A stretch of 64,000 nucleotides of DNA, from NCBI GenBank assembly GCA_031292555.1, contig JARLGV010000067.1, positions 1 through 64,000 on the forward strand, written 5' to 3'. Shown in pieces: positions 44,629 through 53,766 of this stretch. The DNA comes from Fimbriimonas sp. (GTDB lineage: Bacteria; Armatimonadota; Fimbriimonadia; Fimbriimonadales; Fimbriimonadaceae). The notes under the pieces are model-generated. The model worked only from the letters and a program-made list of their open reading frames with translations, was not told the origin of the DNA and did not search any database. How positions within the stretch are numbered: the stretch's first letter is position 1; each line of letters begins with the position of its first letter. A program made the translations under genes and the position numbers.

Positions 44629-45023
44629 GCCTTCACCTTCGCCAATACCTGTCCGTATTCTACGGCTTGCCCTGGTTGGACCAAAACTTCGACGACTTCT
44701 CCCGTAACCTTGGATTCAACGTCGTTTGCCAGACCCAGTGCAGTGACCACCGCCACGACTTCGCCGGCTTCCACGTTGGCGCCGACCTTTAGCGGCTGCT
44801 TCGCCTCGCGATAATAGCCGACAAGTGTGGACGTGATGGTCAAGGCTGCCGGTTCGGACGTCCCATCCATGTCGCATGAAGCCTGCTTTTTGCCCTTCTT
44901 CGGGCCGGGATCGAGTTTCGCGGAAAAACTGTTATCGCCTATCCCAAGTTCCACTTCGGCGAACCCATGTTGGCGCGCCACGGTCAATGCGTGCCGGACA
45001 AGTTTGGGATCGAGCTGCGCCAT
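44625..45023 (-). CDS. Biotin carboxyl carrier protein (AccB)-like, lacking the biotinyl lysine
   Basis: A 132-residue protein of biotinyl/lipoyl-carrier form: a basic N-terminal part, a linker, then LTITSTLVGYYREAKQPLKVGANVEAGEVVAVVTALGLANDVESKVTGEVVEVLV, QPGQAVEYGQVLAKV. In carrier proteins the segment aligned with TALGL reads EAMKM and the lysine is biotinylated; here the codons read ACT GCA CTG GGT CTG, with no lysine. It cannot be biotinylated at that site. It is the first gene before the pilin-like gene and accC. It may be a non-functional or regulatory homologue, with the working AccB elsewhere. Confidence 0.8.
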   Translation of the reverse strand: MAQLDPKLVRHALTVARQHGFAEVELGIGDNSFSAKLDPGPKKGKKQASCDMDGTSEPAALTITSTLVGYYREAKQPLKVGANVEAGEVVAVVTALGLANDVESKVTGEVVEVLVQPGQAVEYGQVLAKVKA

Positions 45024-45054
45024 CGGACGACGAGTTTACCAGGAGCCACCTTGA

Positions 45055-45098
45055 ACAATAAAAAATGGGACGCTCGCGTGAGGGTCATGGAGCGTCCC
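45055..45098 (-). terminator. Hairpin with T-run in the accB leader (candidate attenuator)
   Basis: On the minus strand GGGACGCTC (45098-45090) pairs perfectly with GAGCGTCCC (45075-45067), followed by ATTTTTTATT. No gene on this strand ends upstream of it; the neighbouring gene is on the other strand. It lies 32 bases before the accB-like start, in the direction of its transcription, so it could control read-through rather than end a transcript. Confidence 0.7.
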
Positions 45099-45133
45099 GG
45101 AGAGGAGTTTGTCTAGGTGTGCGGTCGTTTCTC

Positions 45134-45169
45134 TTACGACTCTCTTTGATAGATGAGACATTGGGCCAT
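45134..45169 (-). CDS. Possible 11-residue leader peptide before accB-like gene
   Basis: ATG at 45169 is preceded by AAGGA nine bases upstream. It encodes MAQCLIYQRES and stops about 35 bases before the hairpin. Such an arrangement (leader peptide plus terminator) is known for attenuation, but no amino acid is repeated in the peptide. A short chance frame is quite possible. Confidence 0.25.
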   Translation of the reverse strand: MAQCLIYQRES

Positions 45170-45340
45170 GGCCGTACGTTCCTTAAAGAAGTCGTGCTTA
45201 GGGGTGTTTTGCCTTAAACGAAACTTAATTCAGCAAGAATCACTTCTCTGACGTTCGTCATAGCAAACTCAAATGGGCCTGACGGACGCTTGCCGGTCCC
45301 AGGTGCAACCCAAGGCCCGCTCGGGCGTACCATACAGCAA

Positions 45341-46207
45341 ATGGCAGAGCGCAAGATTCTCACGGGCCTCACGGCAGAGGCGTTCACATCGGATGCGGAT
45401 CGATGGGCGCTGGACAAACTCAAGAAAGTCCCGCTCCTCCCCTTGGTCGTGTCGAAGTTCTACGAGTATGGGGTCGACCGTTGGTTTTACTGCTACAACA
45501 TGAGCATGTCGGTCCGTTGCGGTCCGAACCAGTACCCGACCCTCCATCGCATTCTCCAGGAATCTTGCCGGGTGCTCGACATGCCGGAACCTGAACTCTA
45601 CATCAGCAGCAACCCGTTCCCGAACGCGTTTGCCGGAGGCGTCGAAAGACCCTATATCACGTTGAGGAGTTCCATGGTCAACACGATGACTGACGACCAG
45701 CTCTATCACCTGATCGGCCACGAACTCGGGCATATCAAGGCGAACCACGTGCTGTATTTCTCTGTGGCGAGCATTATGTTCCCCCTCTTGGAGCTACTCG
45801 GAAAGCATACGCTTGGGGCAACCGACATGGCGACCTACGCTCTGGTGCTCGCCATGTACGAATGGTCCCGCCAGGCCGAGTTCTCGGCCGACCGTGCCGG
45901 ATTGCTGACGTGCCAGTCTCTCCAGACCAGCATCGACGCCGAGATCTCGCTAACCGCCGGCCCCAACCGGCTGTCTCACGAGATGAGCCGCGAGGCGTTC
46001 ATGGATCAGGCCCGGGCGTATCAGGACGCCGAGCCCCTCGACAAGCTTGGAAAGGTCCTGCTCTTTGCCTTGATAGGCAAAACGTTCACGCATCCGATGC
46101 CGGTTCACCGCGCGCAGCAACTTGAGAACTGGGTCCTCGGTGGCGCCTATGACCGAATCCTTGCCGGCGACTACCCCGGGGCACCCAGAGCCGCTGCAAC
46201 GGCGTAG
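45341..46207 (+). CDS. M48-family metalloprotease (HtpX/Ste24-like)
   Basis: A 288-residue protein from ATG 45341; a TTG at 45290 would add 17 residues. The zinc motif is HELGH (residues 127-131) in LIGHELGHIKANH, and the third ligand Glu is in RQAEFSADRAG. It has one or two hydrophobic segments around the active site (VASIMFPLLELLG, DMATYALVLAMYEW), as in membrane-bound M48 peptidases, but the N-terminal helices of HtpX are absent, so it may be peripheral. Role in quality control is inferred from family. Confidence 0.88.
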   Translation: MAERKILTGLTAEAFTSDADRWALDKLKKVPLLPLVVSKFYEYGVDRWFYCYNMSMSVRCGPNQYPTLHRILQESCRVLDMPEPELYISSNPFPNAFAGGVERPYITLRSSMVNTMTDDQLYHLIGHELGHIKANHVLYFSVASIMFPLLELLGKHTLGATDMATYALVLAMYEWSRQAEFSADRAGLLTCQSLQTSIDAEISLTAGPNRLSHEMSREAFMDQARAYQDAEPLDKLGKVLLFALIGKTFTHPMPVHRAQQLENWVLGGAYDRILAGDYPGAPRAAATA

Positions 46208-46596
46208 GTGTGGGGCAGAGGTTTTGAGAAGTTGAGTCTGGAGTAGCGGAGCATTGCGCTAATCGGACTGGGCGCCCTGGCGCCGTCGTTCTGTGACCTA
46301 TTCCGGCGTAGCCCGGTAGCGGACCGCTTCACCGGCGTTTTTGCCCGCTTGCGCCTGTGCACGGACGGCGCGGCGTGTTGGCGCCTGCCAATGTGCCATT
46401 AGCAGCCATTCCATCCACAGCGTTGGTGGATAATCAACTCAAAGATCCACATCTCCCTGTCTCTTCTCCCATTCCGCCTATCCATCCCACGAACACTGGG
46501 TGACGCAACGGAGGCTTGGGCTAAGGGCCAGTTGTGGCTCCAACCATACTCCAGCTCTCCATCTCTTCAAAGCACCTCCCCCTTCCAAAACACCTC
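46208..46596. other. Intergenic stretch, hairpin-rich
   Basis: Nearly 390 bases between the M48 peptidase and the amidohydrolase gene. There is no gene I support. It contains GC-rich inverted words (GGGCGCCCTGGCGCC near 46270; CCGG-GCTACG-CCGG read on the minus strand near 46305-46320), which could be a diverged relative of the dispersed repeat. The end holds the promoter region of the next gene. Confidence 0.4.
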
Positions 46597-48087
46597 ATGG
46601 GACCGATACTCCTTTCATTCGTTCTGTTGTCGGCCAAGCCGACCATTCTGATCGCTGGCGGCGACGTCATCGATGGCACGGGCAGTAGACGCCACATGGT
46701 GGATGTGCGGGTTCAGGGCGATACGATTGTGGCGGTCGGGCACTTAAGGCGACAGCCTGGCGAACGCGTTATTAACGCCAAGGGGTTGGTCGTGGCTCCA
46801 GGGTTCATCGACGCCCATAGCCATGTCGACGGTTGGCTGCTCTCTGATCCGGTGGCGGAGTCTCAGATCCGGCAGGGCATCACTACCTCGGTGATCGGTC
46901 AGGACGGCGGTTCCCACTATCCTATCCGAGAGATGTTCGCCCAATACGCCGCCCGCCACGTCGCCCTAAACATCGCCTCCTACGTGGGTCACGGGACAAT
47001 TCGCAGCAAGGTGATGGGCCGCAAGAACAAGCGCCTTGCGACACCGGACGAGGTCCGCAGGATGGCCAATCTGGTAGGAAAGGAAGTCGAGGACGGCGCA
47101 CTCGGCATTTCCACAGGACTCGAATACGAGCCGGGGCGTTTCTCGAATACGGCCGAGCTGGTTGCATTGGGGCGGGCAGCAGGACGACATGGCGGCATCT
47201 ATATCAGCCACATGAGAAACGAGGATAACGAGGTTCTCCAGGCGATCGACGAGTTGTTCACAATCGCCCGAGAGGGCCACTTGGGAGCCCAGATCTCGCA
47301 CATCAAGATTGGCTCTGCCCGCGTATGGGGCAAGGCGCCCGAGATTCTATCGAAGATGAAGTCGGCCGAGAAGAATGGGATTTATATCACTGCAGACGTC
47401 TATCCCTACACTTATTGGCAGTCGACGATCCGCGTGTTGATACCGACTCAGGACTACGGCGACAAGAAGCTTTGGGAGCAGGGCCTGAAGGACGTGGGGG
47501 GTCCGGATCACGTACTGCTAGGAAACTACGGTCCCGACCCTACATGGAAGGGCAAGACCATTGGAGAGATCTCGAGGGCGACCGGCAAGGACCCCGTCTC
47601 GGTGTGTCAGGAGATCGTTTCGGCTACTTCAGGATCCAAGAAGGCGGAAGGCGAGTCGGTCGTTGTGACCGCCATGTCGGACGCCGACTTGGATAAGTTC
47701 ATCGCGTCCCCGCGAATCATGTTCTGCACCGATGGCCAGAAGGGCGGCGCTCATCCGCGCTATGCCGGAAGTTTCCCCCGAATCCTCGGCGTCTACGTGC
47801 GCCAGCGCCACGTCCTGACGCTGGAAGAGGCGATCCGCAAGATGACTTCGTTCCCCGCCCACCGTCTCGGGTTTCTCCATCGAGGCGCAATCAAGCCGGG
47901 CTTCAAAGCCGACATCGTCGTTTTCGATCCGAAATCGGTCCTCGACAAGGCGACCACCAAGGACCCGGAAGCTCCCCCCGTCGGCATCGACGACGTACTT
48001 GTCAACGGCGTACTGGTGCTGGACAACGGAGTTGCCACAAGGAAGACGCCGGGGCAGGTGATCAAGCGGACAGTGAGGCTTCGATAG
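46597..48087 (+). CDS. N-acyl-D-amino-acid deacylase family amidohydrolase
   Basis: A 496-residue protein from ATG 46597 with a short hydrophobic start (MGPILLSFVLLSAKP) that may be an export signal. It belongs to the D-aminoacylase branch of the amidohydrolase superfamily: ILIAGGDVIDGTG at the start, HSHVDGW in VAPGFIDAHSHVDGW (metal-binding HxH), ALGISTGLEYEPG, HMRNEDNEVLQAIDE, and AHRLGFLHRGAIKPGFKADIVVFDP at the end. It would release D-amino acids from N-acyl-D-amino acids or related substrates. Substrate is not certain from the sequence. Confidence 0.88.
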   Translation: MGPILLSFVLLSAKPTILIAGGDVIDGTGSRRHMVDVRVQGDTIVAVGHLRRQPGERVINAKGLVVAPGFIDAHSHVDGWLLSDPVAESQIRQGITTSVIGQDGGSHYPIREMFAQYAARHVALNIASYVGHGTIRSKVMGRKNKRLATPDEVRRMANLVGKEVEDGALGISTGLEYEPGRFSNTAELVALGRAAGRHGGIYISHMRNEDNEVLQAIDELFTIAREGHLGAQISHIKIGSARVWGKAPEILSKMKSAEKNGIYITADVYPYTYWQSTIRVLIPTQDYGDKKLWEQGLKDVGGPDHVLLGNYGPDPTWKGKTIGEISRATGKDPVSVCQEIVSATSGSKKAEGESVVVTAMSDADLDKFIASPRIMFCTDGQKGGAHPRYAGSFPRILGVYVRQRHVLTLEEAIRKMTSFPAHRLGFLHRGAIKPGFKADIVVFDPKSVLDKATTKDPEAPPVGIDDVLVNGVLVLDNGVATRKTPGQVIKRTVRLR

Positions 48088-48088
48088 C

Positions 48089-48673
48089 CTACGCTCCGGC
48101 CGCCATCATCTTCTCGACGTAGCGCGCAACCAAATCGAACTCCAAATTGACCCGGCTTCCAACCTTGAGCACCCCCAAGTTCGTAACTTCAAGCGTATGA
48201 GGAATGATCCACACGTCGAACTGGCCGTCCACCGGCTTGACGACGGTAAGGGAAATGCCGTCGATGGCAACGCTCCCTTTGTCGATCAAGTAGCGATCGT
48301 ATTCGATAGGCGCCTGGAAACGGTAGACCACCGAGTTGCCTTCGGGGGTGATTGAGACGATCGTGCCGGTTGCATCGACGTGCCCCTGGACCATGTGACC
48401 GCCAAATCGGCCGTCCGCACTCATCGGCCGCTCAAGATTCACAGGCGATCCAGGAATTGCGTCTCCTAGCGACGTGCGCGCCAGAGTCTCCGGACTCACG
48501 TCGAACTTCAAGGTTCCGCTGTCGGCGATCACAGTTAGGCAGATTCCGTTCACGGCGAGGCTCTCGCCGATATCGAATCCATCCGGCGCAAATCCCTCCG
48601 GCGGAGTCATCGTCAATACCCCGTTCTCGTACGACTGCACGCGTCCCACGCCCTGAATGATCCCGGTATACAT
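48089..48673 (-). CDS. ribE: Riboflavin synthase, alpha subunit
   Basis: A 194-residue enzyme that makes riboflavin from two lumazine molecules. It is a duplicated barrel: MYTGIIQGVGRV at the N-terminus, ESLAVNGICLTVIA in the first half, GGHMVQGHVDATGTI between, and GSVAIDGISLTVV in the second half, with the conserved Ser/His/Thr positions of the active site. Length is as usual. It converges on the amidohydrolase gene (one-base gap) and begins 34 bases after the GH31 gene end. Confidence 0.97.
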   Translation of the reverse strand: MYTGIIQGVGRVQSYENGVLTMTPPEGFAPDGFDIGESLAVNGICLTVIADSGTLKFDVSPETLARTSLGDAIPGSPVNLERPMSADGRFGGHMVQGHVDATGTIVSITPEGNSVVYRFQAPIEYDRYLIDKGSVAIDGISLTVVKPVDGQFDVWIIPHTLEVTNLGVLKVGSRVNLEFDLVARYVEKMMAAGA

Positions 48674-48707
48674 GTCCCGATTATGTCGCCCCGGGGGCGC
48701 TGTGGCC

Positions 48708-51026
48708 CTAAAGGATCTGGACTTTCAGGGGTTTGCCGGTGAGTACTACTTTAGCGTTCTTAAGCTTGCCTTCGCCGCCATTCAATCGGACGCTCTTGGG
48801 ATCTCCGTGGATGACGAACGTCGGCTCGATGGGTCCAAAGCCATTCTCAATCTCCTCCACGCTGATCGCCAGGTTTCCGTTGGCTGAAGCAAGTCGAACC
48901 GAGATACTGCTTCGCTCACCCGACCGGTAGCGATACGAGATCCCGTCGTCTGCTTTGTACGTTGTCGACGAATCACCCGACCAAGACGGCGGAATGAAGA
49001 TGTGGAGGTGAACCTTCCTCAACTCCTTTGTGTTATCCACCGGCGTTCCCGCTTGCATCGGCAATATGGCGCCAGCCCGAATGTACATTGGCGTCGAACC
49101 TCGGTCGTTCTTCGCTTCGACAGCGCCCGCATCTAGCCAGTCGCCGGAGACGGCGTCGTACCACTTGTCGTTTCCCGGAAGAAGCACCGGTCGGGACTTG
49201 GCTTTCTCCTGAACGAACGGCGCTTGAATGACCCAAGGACCCACCATAAACTGATCGTTCACCCGGTCAAGTCCGGCATCGTCGAATTCGTAAAACAGGG
49301 GGCGGAGGATCGGGTCGGCGTCCTCTTCCTGAGCGATGAACAAATTGTAAAGGTAGGGGATAAGTTTGTAGCGAAGCCGAATGTATCGCCGCACCAAGGC
49401 CATCACCGGTTCGGGGAAATTGAACGGTTCCTGGTCTCGCTGCCCCTTCGCGCAGTGGTTCCGGAAGAAGGGAAACAGGAAGTTCGCCTTGACCCAGTCG
49501 ATCATCAGCCCGTCGGAAACGCTGTCACCGAATCCGCCAATGTCAGGTCCGTTGAATGGGACCCCGGAGAGGGACAGATTGACCGATGTCGGGATCGAGA
49601 TGGACAGGTAGAAGTAATTCGACAGGTTATCCCCCGTCCAGATCGCCGCTTTCTTGCTGCTGCCAATGAAGCCCGACCGGGACAGCAGGAACGGTCGCTC
49701 TTCCGGACGCGCCCTGCGAAATCCCTCATAAGTTGCCATCTGCATGCCGAGGGCGTATTGGTTGTGATAGGCGGCATGAAGCTCCTTGCCATGGCGGAAT
49801 CGCATGCCCTGAGGGTCGACCGGACCCGTCGAGGGATCGTTCATATCAAGCCAAGACGCCCCAAATCCGCTTCGCGCGAACTCCTCCACATAGCCGGCCC
49901 ACCAACTGCGGACTTTCGGCAGGGTGAAGTCTGGGAACACTGTCTCCCCGGGCCACACAAGCCCCACGAACTCCTTGCCCTCGGCGTTCTGACAGAAGAC
50001 CTCGTGCTTGTTGCCGTCGTCATAAACCCGGTAACCGGTCTCGAATTTCACGCCCGGATCGAGAATTGGCACGATGCGCCGCTGATTCACGGCCAGAGTG
50101 TCGGCCGTAGCTTGGGCGCCTAGAGGAAAAGCCTCCGAACTTGTCTGGAAAATCCGGTACCCGTCCATGTAGTCGAGATCCATCCACAGTCCGTCGCAGG
50201 GGATTTTGTGCTTGGCGAACTGCTCATCCAGTCGGACCAGGTCGTCGTGGCCCCGATAGCCCCACCGCGACTGATGGTAGCCAAGGGCCCACGCAGGTGG
50301 CAAAGGTGTCGTGCCAACGAGACGCTGGAGCTTTCGCGTCAACTCCCTTAGCGTTGGTCCATTGAGAATCCACAAGTTTGGTTCGCCGCCCTCGGAACCT
50401 AGGATCAGGTCGGGCGACGTGTGCTTCCACTCTTCGAAAGCCCGACCGTCTTCGGTACCGGGAGTTTCCATAAACGCGGGGTACGGGTTATGGAGAAGCA
50501 AACCCACGTATTCGTCGGCAACCTTGACGATTACGTAGGGCGTGGTGAAATAAGGGGGGTCGGTCGGATGGTCGGCGTAATGCGCGATGTGAAAGTCGCC
50601 CCATACATCGGTGTTCCAGAATTTGGCCCGCACCCCGGATAGTTCCATTCGCCCGAATGTCTTTTCTCCCATCCCGTAGAAGCGAGGGGCGCCCTCAACC
50701 GAGAATACGAAGATGGACGCCTCTCCGGAAACGCCAAACGTTCCCTTCAGAAGCGTCTTGCCCCGCTTGCCCAAGACTTGGAGTTTAAAACCGGGGGCAA
50801 CTTTGATGTGCCGGTGTTCAGAGACTTCAGGAGCGGATAGTGCTTCCAGACAACGATTCTCGCCCCATCGTTCGGAGTCGATCACCTGAACGTGGGTTAT
50901 CCCGCCGTCAAATGTCCTAACCGAAACGTCCATTTGCTTTCCGCCGGCGGCGATCGTCGAATCTGCCTCACTGTATGAGTCCACAAAAGAGAAGTTCGAA
51001 CGATGCGGGAATTTGGAAAAGTACAT
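48708..51026 (-). CDS. GH31-family alpha-glucosidase
   Basis: A 772-residue protein with no signal peptide. The N-terminal galactose-mutarotase-like beta domain (about 60-230) has FYGMGEKTFGRMELSG, and the catalytic barrel (about 245-590) has PPAWALGYHQSRWGYRG, the nucleophile Asp394 in SWLDMNDPS (usually WxDMNE) and the acid/base Asp466 in IWTGDN. PDIGGFGD and the C-terminal beta domains follow. It should release alpha-linked sugars such as glucose or xylose from small oligosaccharides in the cytoplasm. The N-D in place of N-E next to the nucleophile is a minor departure from the family. Confidence 0.94.
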   Translation of the reverse strand: MYFSKFPHRSNFSFVDSYSEADSTIAAGGKQMDVSVRTFDGGITHVQVIDSERWGENRCLEALSAPEVSEHRHIKVAPGFKLQVLGKRGKTLLKGTFGVSGEASIFVFSVEGAPRFYGMGEKTFGRMELSGVRAKFWNTDVWGDFHIAHYADHPTDPPYFTTPYVIVKVADEYVGLLLHNPYPAFMETPGTEDGRAFEEWKHTSPDLILGSEGGEPNLWILNGPTLRELTRKLQRLVGTTPLPPAWALGYHQSRWGYRGHDDLVRLDEQFAKHKIPCDGLWMDLDYMDGYRIFQTSSEAFPLGAQATADTLAVNQRRIVPILDPGVKFETGYRVYDDGNKHEVFCQNAEGKEFVGLVWPGETVFPDFTLPKVRSWWAGYVEEFARSGFGASWLDMNDPSTGPVDPQGMRFRHGKELHAAYHNQYALGMQMATYEGFRRARPEERPFLLSRSGFIGSSKKAAIWTGDNLSNYFYLSISIPTSVNLSLSGVPFNGPDIGGFGDSVSDGLMIDWVKANFLFPFFRNHCAKGQRDQEPFNFPEPVMALVRRYIRLRYKLIPYLYNLFIAQEEDADPILRPLFYEFDDAGLDRVNDQFMVGPWVIQAPFVQEKAKSRPVLLPGNDKWYDAVSGDWLDAGAVEAKNDRGSTPMYIRAGAILPMQAGTPVDNTKELRKVHLHIFIPPSWSGDSSTTYKADDGISYRYRSGERSSISVRLASANGNLAISVEEIENGFGPIEPTFVIHGDPKSVRLNGGEGKLKNAKVVLTGKPLKVQIL

Positions 51027-51111
51027 GGTCTAGGTTCCATTTTGACCGATGTTGAAAAAGCGCGCCCTACGAAATCGGCAGTTTGGACGCGCTGCCTTAA
51101 TCGGTCGTACA

Positions 51112-51627
51112 ATGAACTCGATGGAATCCAACCACCAACTAAGATCGCGAGCGCTGCTTATTGGAGCGCTCGTCGTTGGATTCATCTCGGGTTGCTTTGT
51201 CATATCGTGGAGCGACTCTCACCCAAGTTTCTTAGGCAAGACGAAACCTCTGGTCGAGCGGGATGAAGTCACTGCCTTGGGTCGCGACACCGTGAGCTAT
51301 TACTCGATGCCGGAGGATTGGTTGCACGTGATCGCAGATGCCAGAAAGGAGTGGCCTTTGTCGTTTGAGCACGATTCGTCTTTGGGTGGTCTCAGAACCA
51401 AAGTGCTGACCGTCCCCCGGATCGAACATGGCCACGTAGAGCTCTTCTATCCTCCCGACAAGGAGATCACCTTCTTTCCACGGCGGTTGGCCGTCAATCA
51501 CAAAGGTAAGGTCGTCGCGTTGGACGAAGGCGACGAACCCTGGACCGGGATCCAGATGCGCGTTTACCGTCGTCCGCGTACGCTGGACGGAGTGGTCGAG
51601 TGGATTCACAAGAACTTCAAGGTCTAA
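51112..51627 (+). CDS. Membrane-anchored hypothetical protein
   Basis: A 171-residue protein from ATG 51112; a longer frame from 51049 overlaps the divergent GH31 promoter region. One membrane segment (ALLIGALVVGFISGCFVI) is near the start, followed by a soluble domain of about 140 residues (YYSMPEDWLHVIADARKEW, FEHDSSLGGLRTKVLTVPRI, EWIHKNFKV). I recognise no family. It is divergent from GH31 and upstream of the hydrolase gene, 42 bases away on the same strand. Confidence 0.65.
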   Translation: MNSMESNHQLRSRALLIGALVVGFISGCFVISWSDSHPSFLGKTKPLVERDEVTALGRDTVSYYSMPEDWLHVIADARKEWPLSFEHDSSLGGLRTKVLTVPRIEHGHVELFYPPDKEITFFPRRLAVNHKGKVVALDEGDEPWTGIQMRVYRRPRTLDGVVEWIHKNFKV

Positions 51628-51669
51628 GCCAATGAGTTCGAATCGTCTCGGGTTGGTCCATTCCGACCC

Positions 51670-52989
51670 ATGCAGGATCGCCTGAACATGAACGCGGAGT
51701 ACATTGGAAGGGTGAACCAACTCTCGCGCATTGGTTGCAGAACGATCAGTTGGCTGGCTGGCGCACGCTCTCACCTTCTTCTTTCCTGCCTGATCTGTTC
51801 GTGCGTCGTCACGCCATTTGCTGCGTTCGGGCAGGTTGGTATCCCAGTGCCGATGCCAAGGGTCGACGTACCCCCTCCCGCAATCTCGTTCGCACCTTGG
51901 CGACAAGTCGATCAGACCGACGAGGTCACGGAGTTTGTGGAGGAGTTTCCCAGCACCGTCGTCACCGCATACCCGGAAAACAATGTCGTTCCGCTTCGAG
52001 TATTCGTGCCTGCTAACGTCTCCGGTCCGATTCCGATTGTGCTAGTTCTGCACTACTGGGGCGCCACCGACATCAGGAATGAACGGGCACTCGCTCAAGA
52101 ACTCACGCGGGCCCACATCGCGACGGCGGTGATGACCCTGCCCTACCACTTGGCGCGGACCCCGCCCGGACATCGCTCGGGCGATATGGCGATTCAGCCG
52201 GATCCCGCGAGTTTGGTTTCGACCATGACTCAGGCGGTCCTCGACGCTCGCCGATCGCTCGACTTCCTGGATACTCGCCCCGAGTTCGACCACTCGCGGG
52301 TAGGTATCGCCGGAACTAGCCTGGGAGCCGTCGTCGCCGAATTAGCCTATGCGGTCGATTCGAGGGTGACAAAGGCCACGTTTATTCTAGGCGGCGTCAA
52401 CTTGGCGCACATCGTGTGGTCTTCGTCGCTCTTGGTTCAGCAGCGAGACCTTCTCCGGCGGAAGGGCTATACGGAGGAGAAACTGAGCGAAGCAATCAAA
52501 TCGATCGAGCCTCTAGAATACTTCTCAACCCGTAAGCCGACCTCGTCCTTCGTTATTGCGGGGCTTTATGACACAGTCATCCCGAAGCAATCTGCCGAGG
52601 AACTGATCGAGTCCCTTTCGTCGCCAAAGGTCTTGTGGCTCGACACCGGGCACTACGGAGGGATATTCGTTCAGCGCCGACTCATGCGGGAGGTCGGCAA
52701 GTACTTCCAGATCGAATTCCGAGGCGCCACGTTCGCCGCTCCGAAGAACCTTTATGCTCCGACCATTCGCCTAGGTGTGAAAGTCGACACCGGCAACGGA
52801 TTCGATATCGGCGTCGGATTGGATCTTATCAAGTTCGACAAGCGGGGAGATGGGTTCACCTCGCTCTTTCTCACGCCGAGAGGTCCGCAGCTTTTCGTAG
52901 GCAAGACCATCTATCCGGCGGTAAGCGTCGGTGTTATCGGATCGACTCATTCGGTCGGCATTGGTCTGCTCTGGAGCGCGGTTCTTTGA
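51670..52989 (+). CDS. Exported alpha/beta hydrolase with C-terminal beta domain
   Basis: Up to 439 residues; the first 25 may not be translated. The signal region is HLLLSCLICSCVVTPFAAFGQ. Residues about 80-330 form an alpha/beta hydrolase: PIVLVLHYWGATD (oxyanion), VGIAGTSLGAVVAELA with nucleophile Ser in GTSLG, AGLYDTVIP with the acid, and DTGHYGG with the His. The C-terminal 100 residues (LGVKVDTGNGFDIGVGLDLIKF and following) are beta-rich and Gly-rich, perhaps a small barrel or adhesion part. The next gene starts at a TTGA overlap with its stop. Confidence 0.82.
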   Translation: MQDRLNMNAEYIGRVNQLSRIGCRTISWLAGARSHLLLSCLICSCVVTPFAAFGQVGIPVPMPRVDVPPPAISFAPWRQVDQTDEVTEFVEEFPSTVVTAYPENNVVPLRVFVPANVSGPIPIVLVLHYWGATDIRNERALAQELTRAHIATAVMTLPYHLARTPPGHRSGDMAIQPDPASLVSTMTQAVLDARRSLDFLDTRPEFDHSRVGIAGTSLGAVVAELAYAVDSRVTKATFILGGVNLAHIVWSSSLLVQQRDLLRRKGYTEEKLSEAIKSIEPLEYFSTRKPTSSFVIAGLYDTVIPKQSAEELIESLSSPKVLWLDTGHYGGIFVQRRLMREVGKYFQIEFRGATFAAPKNLYAPTIRLGVKVDTGNGFDIGVGLDLIKFDKRGDGFTSLFLTPRGPQLFVGKTIYPAVSVGVIGSTHSVGIGLLWSAVL

Positions 52990-53765
52990 CGCTGTCCGAA
53001 ATACAGCGTGCATCCAGCGACAATCTGCGGCAGACCTATTTCCGTTTGGCGATGTCGATTCCTGACACCGTGCTTGTCGAAGACCCAGCCTATCGAGCCT
53101 GTTTGGGCGAATTCGAACATCCAATCTGCAATTTCGCCGCCGACCTGAAATTGGACCCGTGGTCGGGACGAAGACTCGCCAATCTCGCAATGTCTCGCCG
53201 ATCATTCAACGTCTATGCGCTTCCGGGCGACGAACCTGCTCACGTGGCCGAATTGTTGATCCGTTGCGACTTTCGCATCAGCTATCGCTTGATTCAGATG
53301 GCATCAGACGGCGCCCCTGTCGAACCCTCTATCGACATGAGAAAGGCGGAATCAGCGCCGATTCGCTCTGAAATCGCTCAGTTCATGACGGACCAGTTTT
53401 TTCCTCGACAGACATCCGGCTTCCGTCGGCGAATCGCCCAGGCAACCGCCGACTCACAGGTACTAGATTTGTACGAGATGATTTGGGGCGATCAGCGCAT
53501 CGGAGGCGTGATGTTGTATGAGACCGAATTGGCGGTTGGCATCTACAACCTCTGCATCGATTTTCCACGGCGCGGACAGGGATTGGGTCGTCTCCTAACG
53601 AATTGGGCGCTGCGACAGGCCAGTCTTCGAACCAAGCCGGCCATTTTGCAGTGTGATCCTCATCTTCAGGAATGGTACGAAAAGCAAGGCTTTTGCCGGA
53701 CCGGAACCATTGATGTTTATACGTTGTCCAATCCGGTGCGGCGCGATATAATGGGAATTACATAA
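52986..53765 (+). CDS. GNAT-family acetyltransferase
   Basis: A 259-residue protein from the TTG at 52986, which overlaps the stop of the hydrolase. The C-terminal half is a GNAT domain: VLDLYEMIWGDQRIGGVMLYE and LAVGIYNLCIDFPRRGQGLGRLLTNWALRQA, the RRGQGLGR loop binding acetyl-CoA. PAILQCDPHLQEWYEKQGFCRTG is the family end. The N-terminal 120 residues are not assigned. It ends one base before the third pseudopilin, so the three form an operon. Substrate unknown. Confidence 0.82.
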   Translation: MTLSEIQRASSDNLRQTYFRLAMSIPDTVLVEDPAYRACLGEFEHPICNFAADLKLDPWSGRRLANLAMSRRSFNVYALPGDEPAHVAELLIRCDFRISYRLIQMASDGAPVEPSIDMRKAESAPIRSEIAQFMTDQFFPRQTSGFRRRIAQATADSQVLDLYEMIWGDQRIGGVMLYETELAVGIYNLCIDFPRRGQGLGRLLTNWALRQASLRTKPAILQCDPHLQEWYEKQGFCRTGTIDVYTLSNPVRRDIMGIT

Positions 53766-53766
53766 G

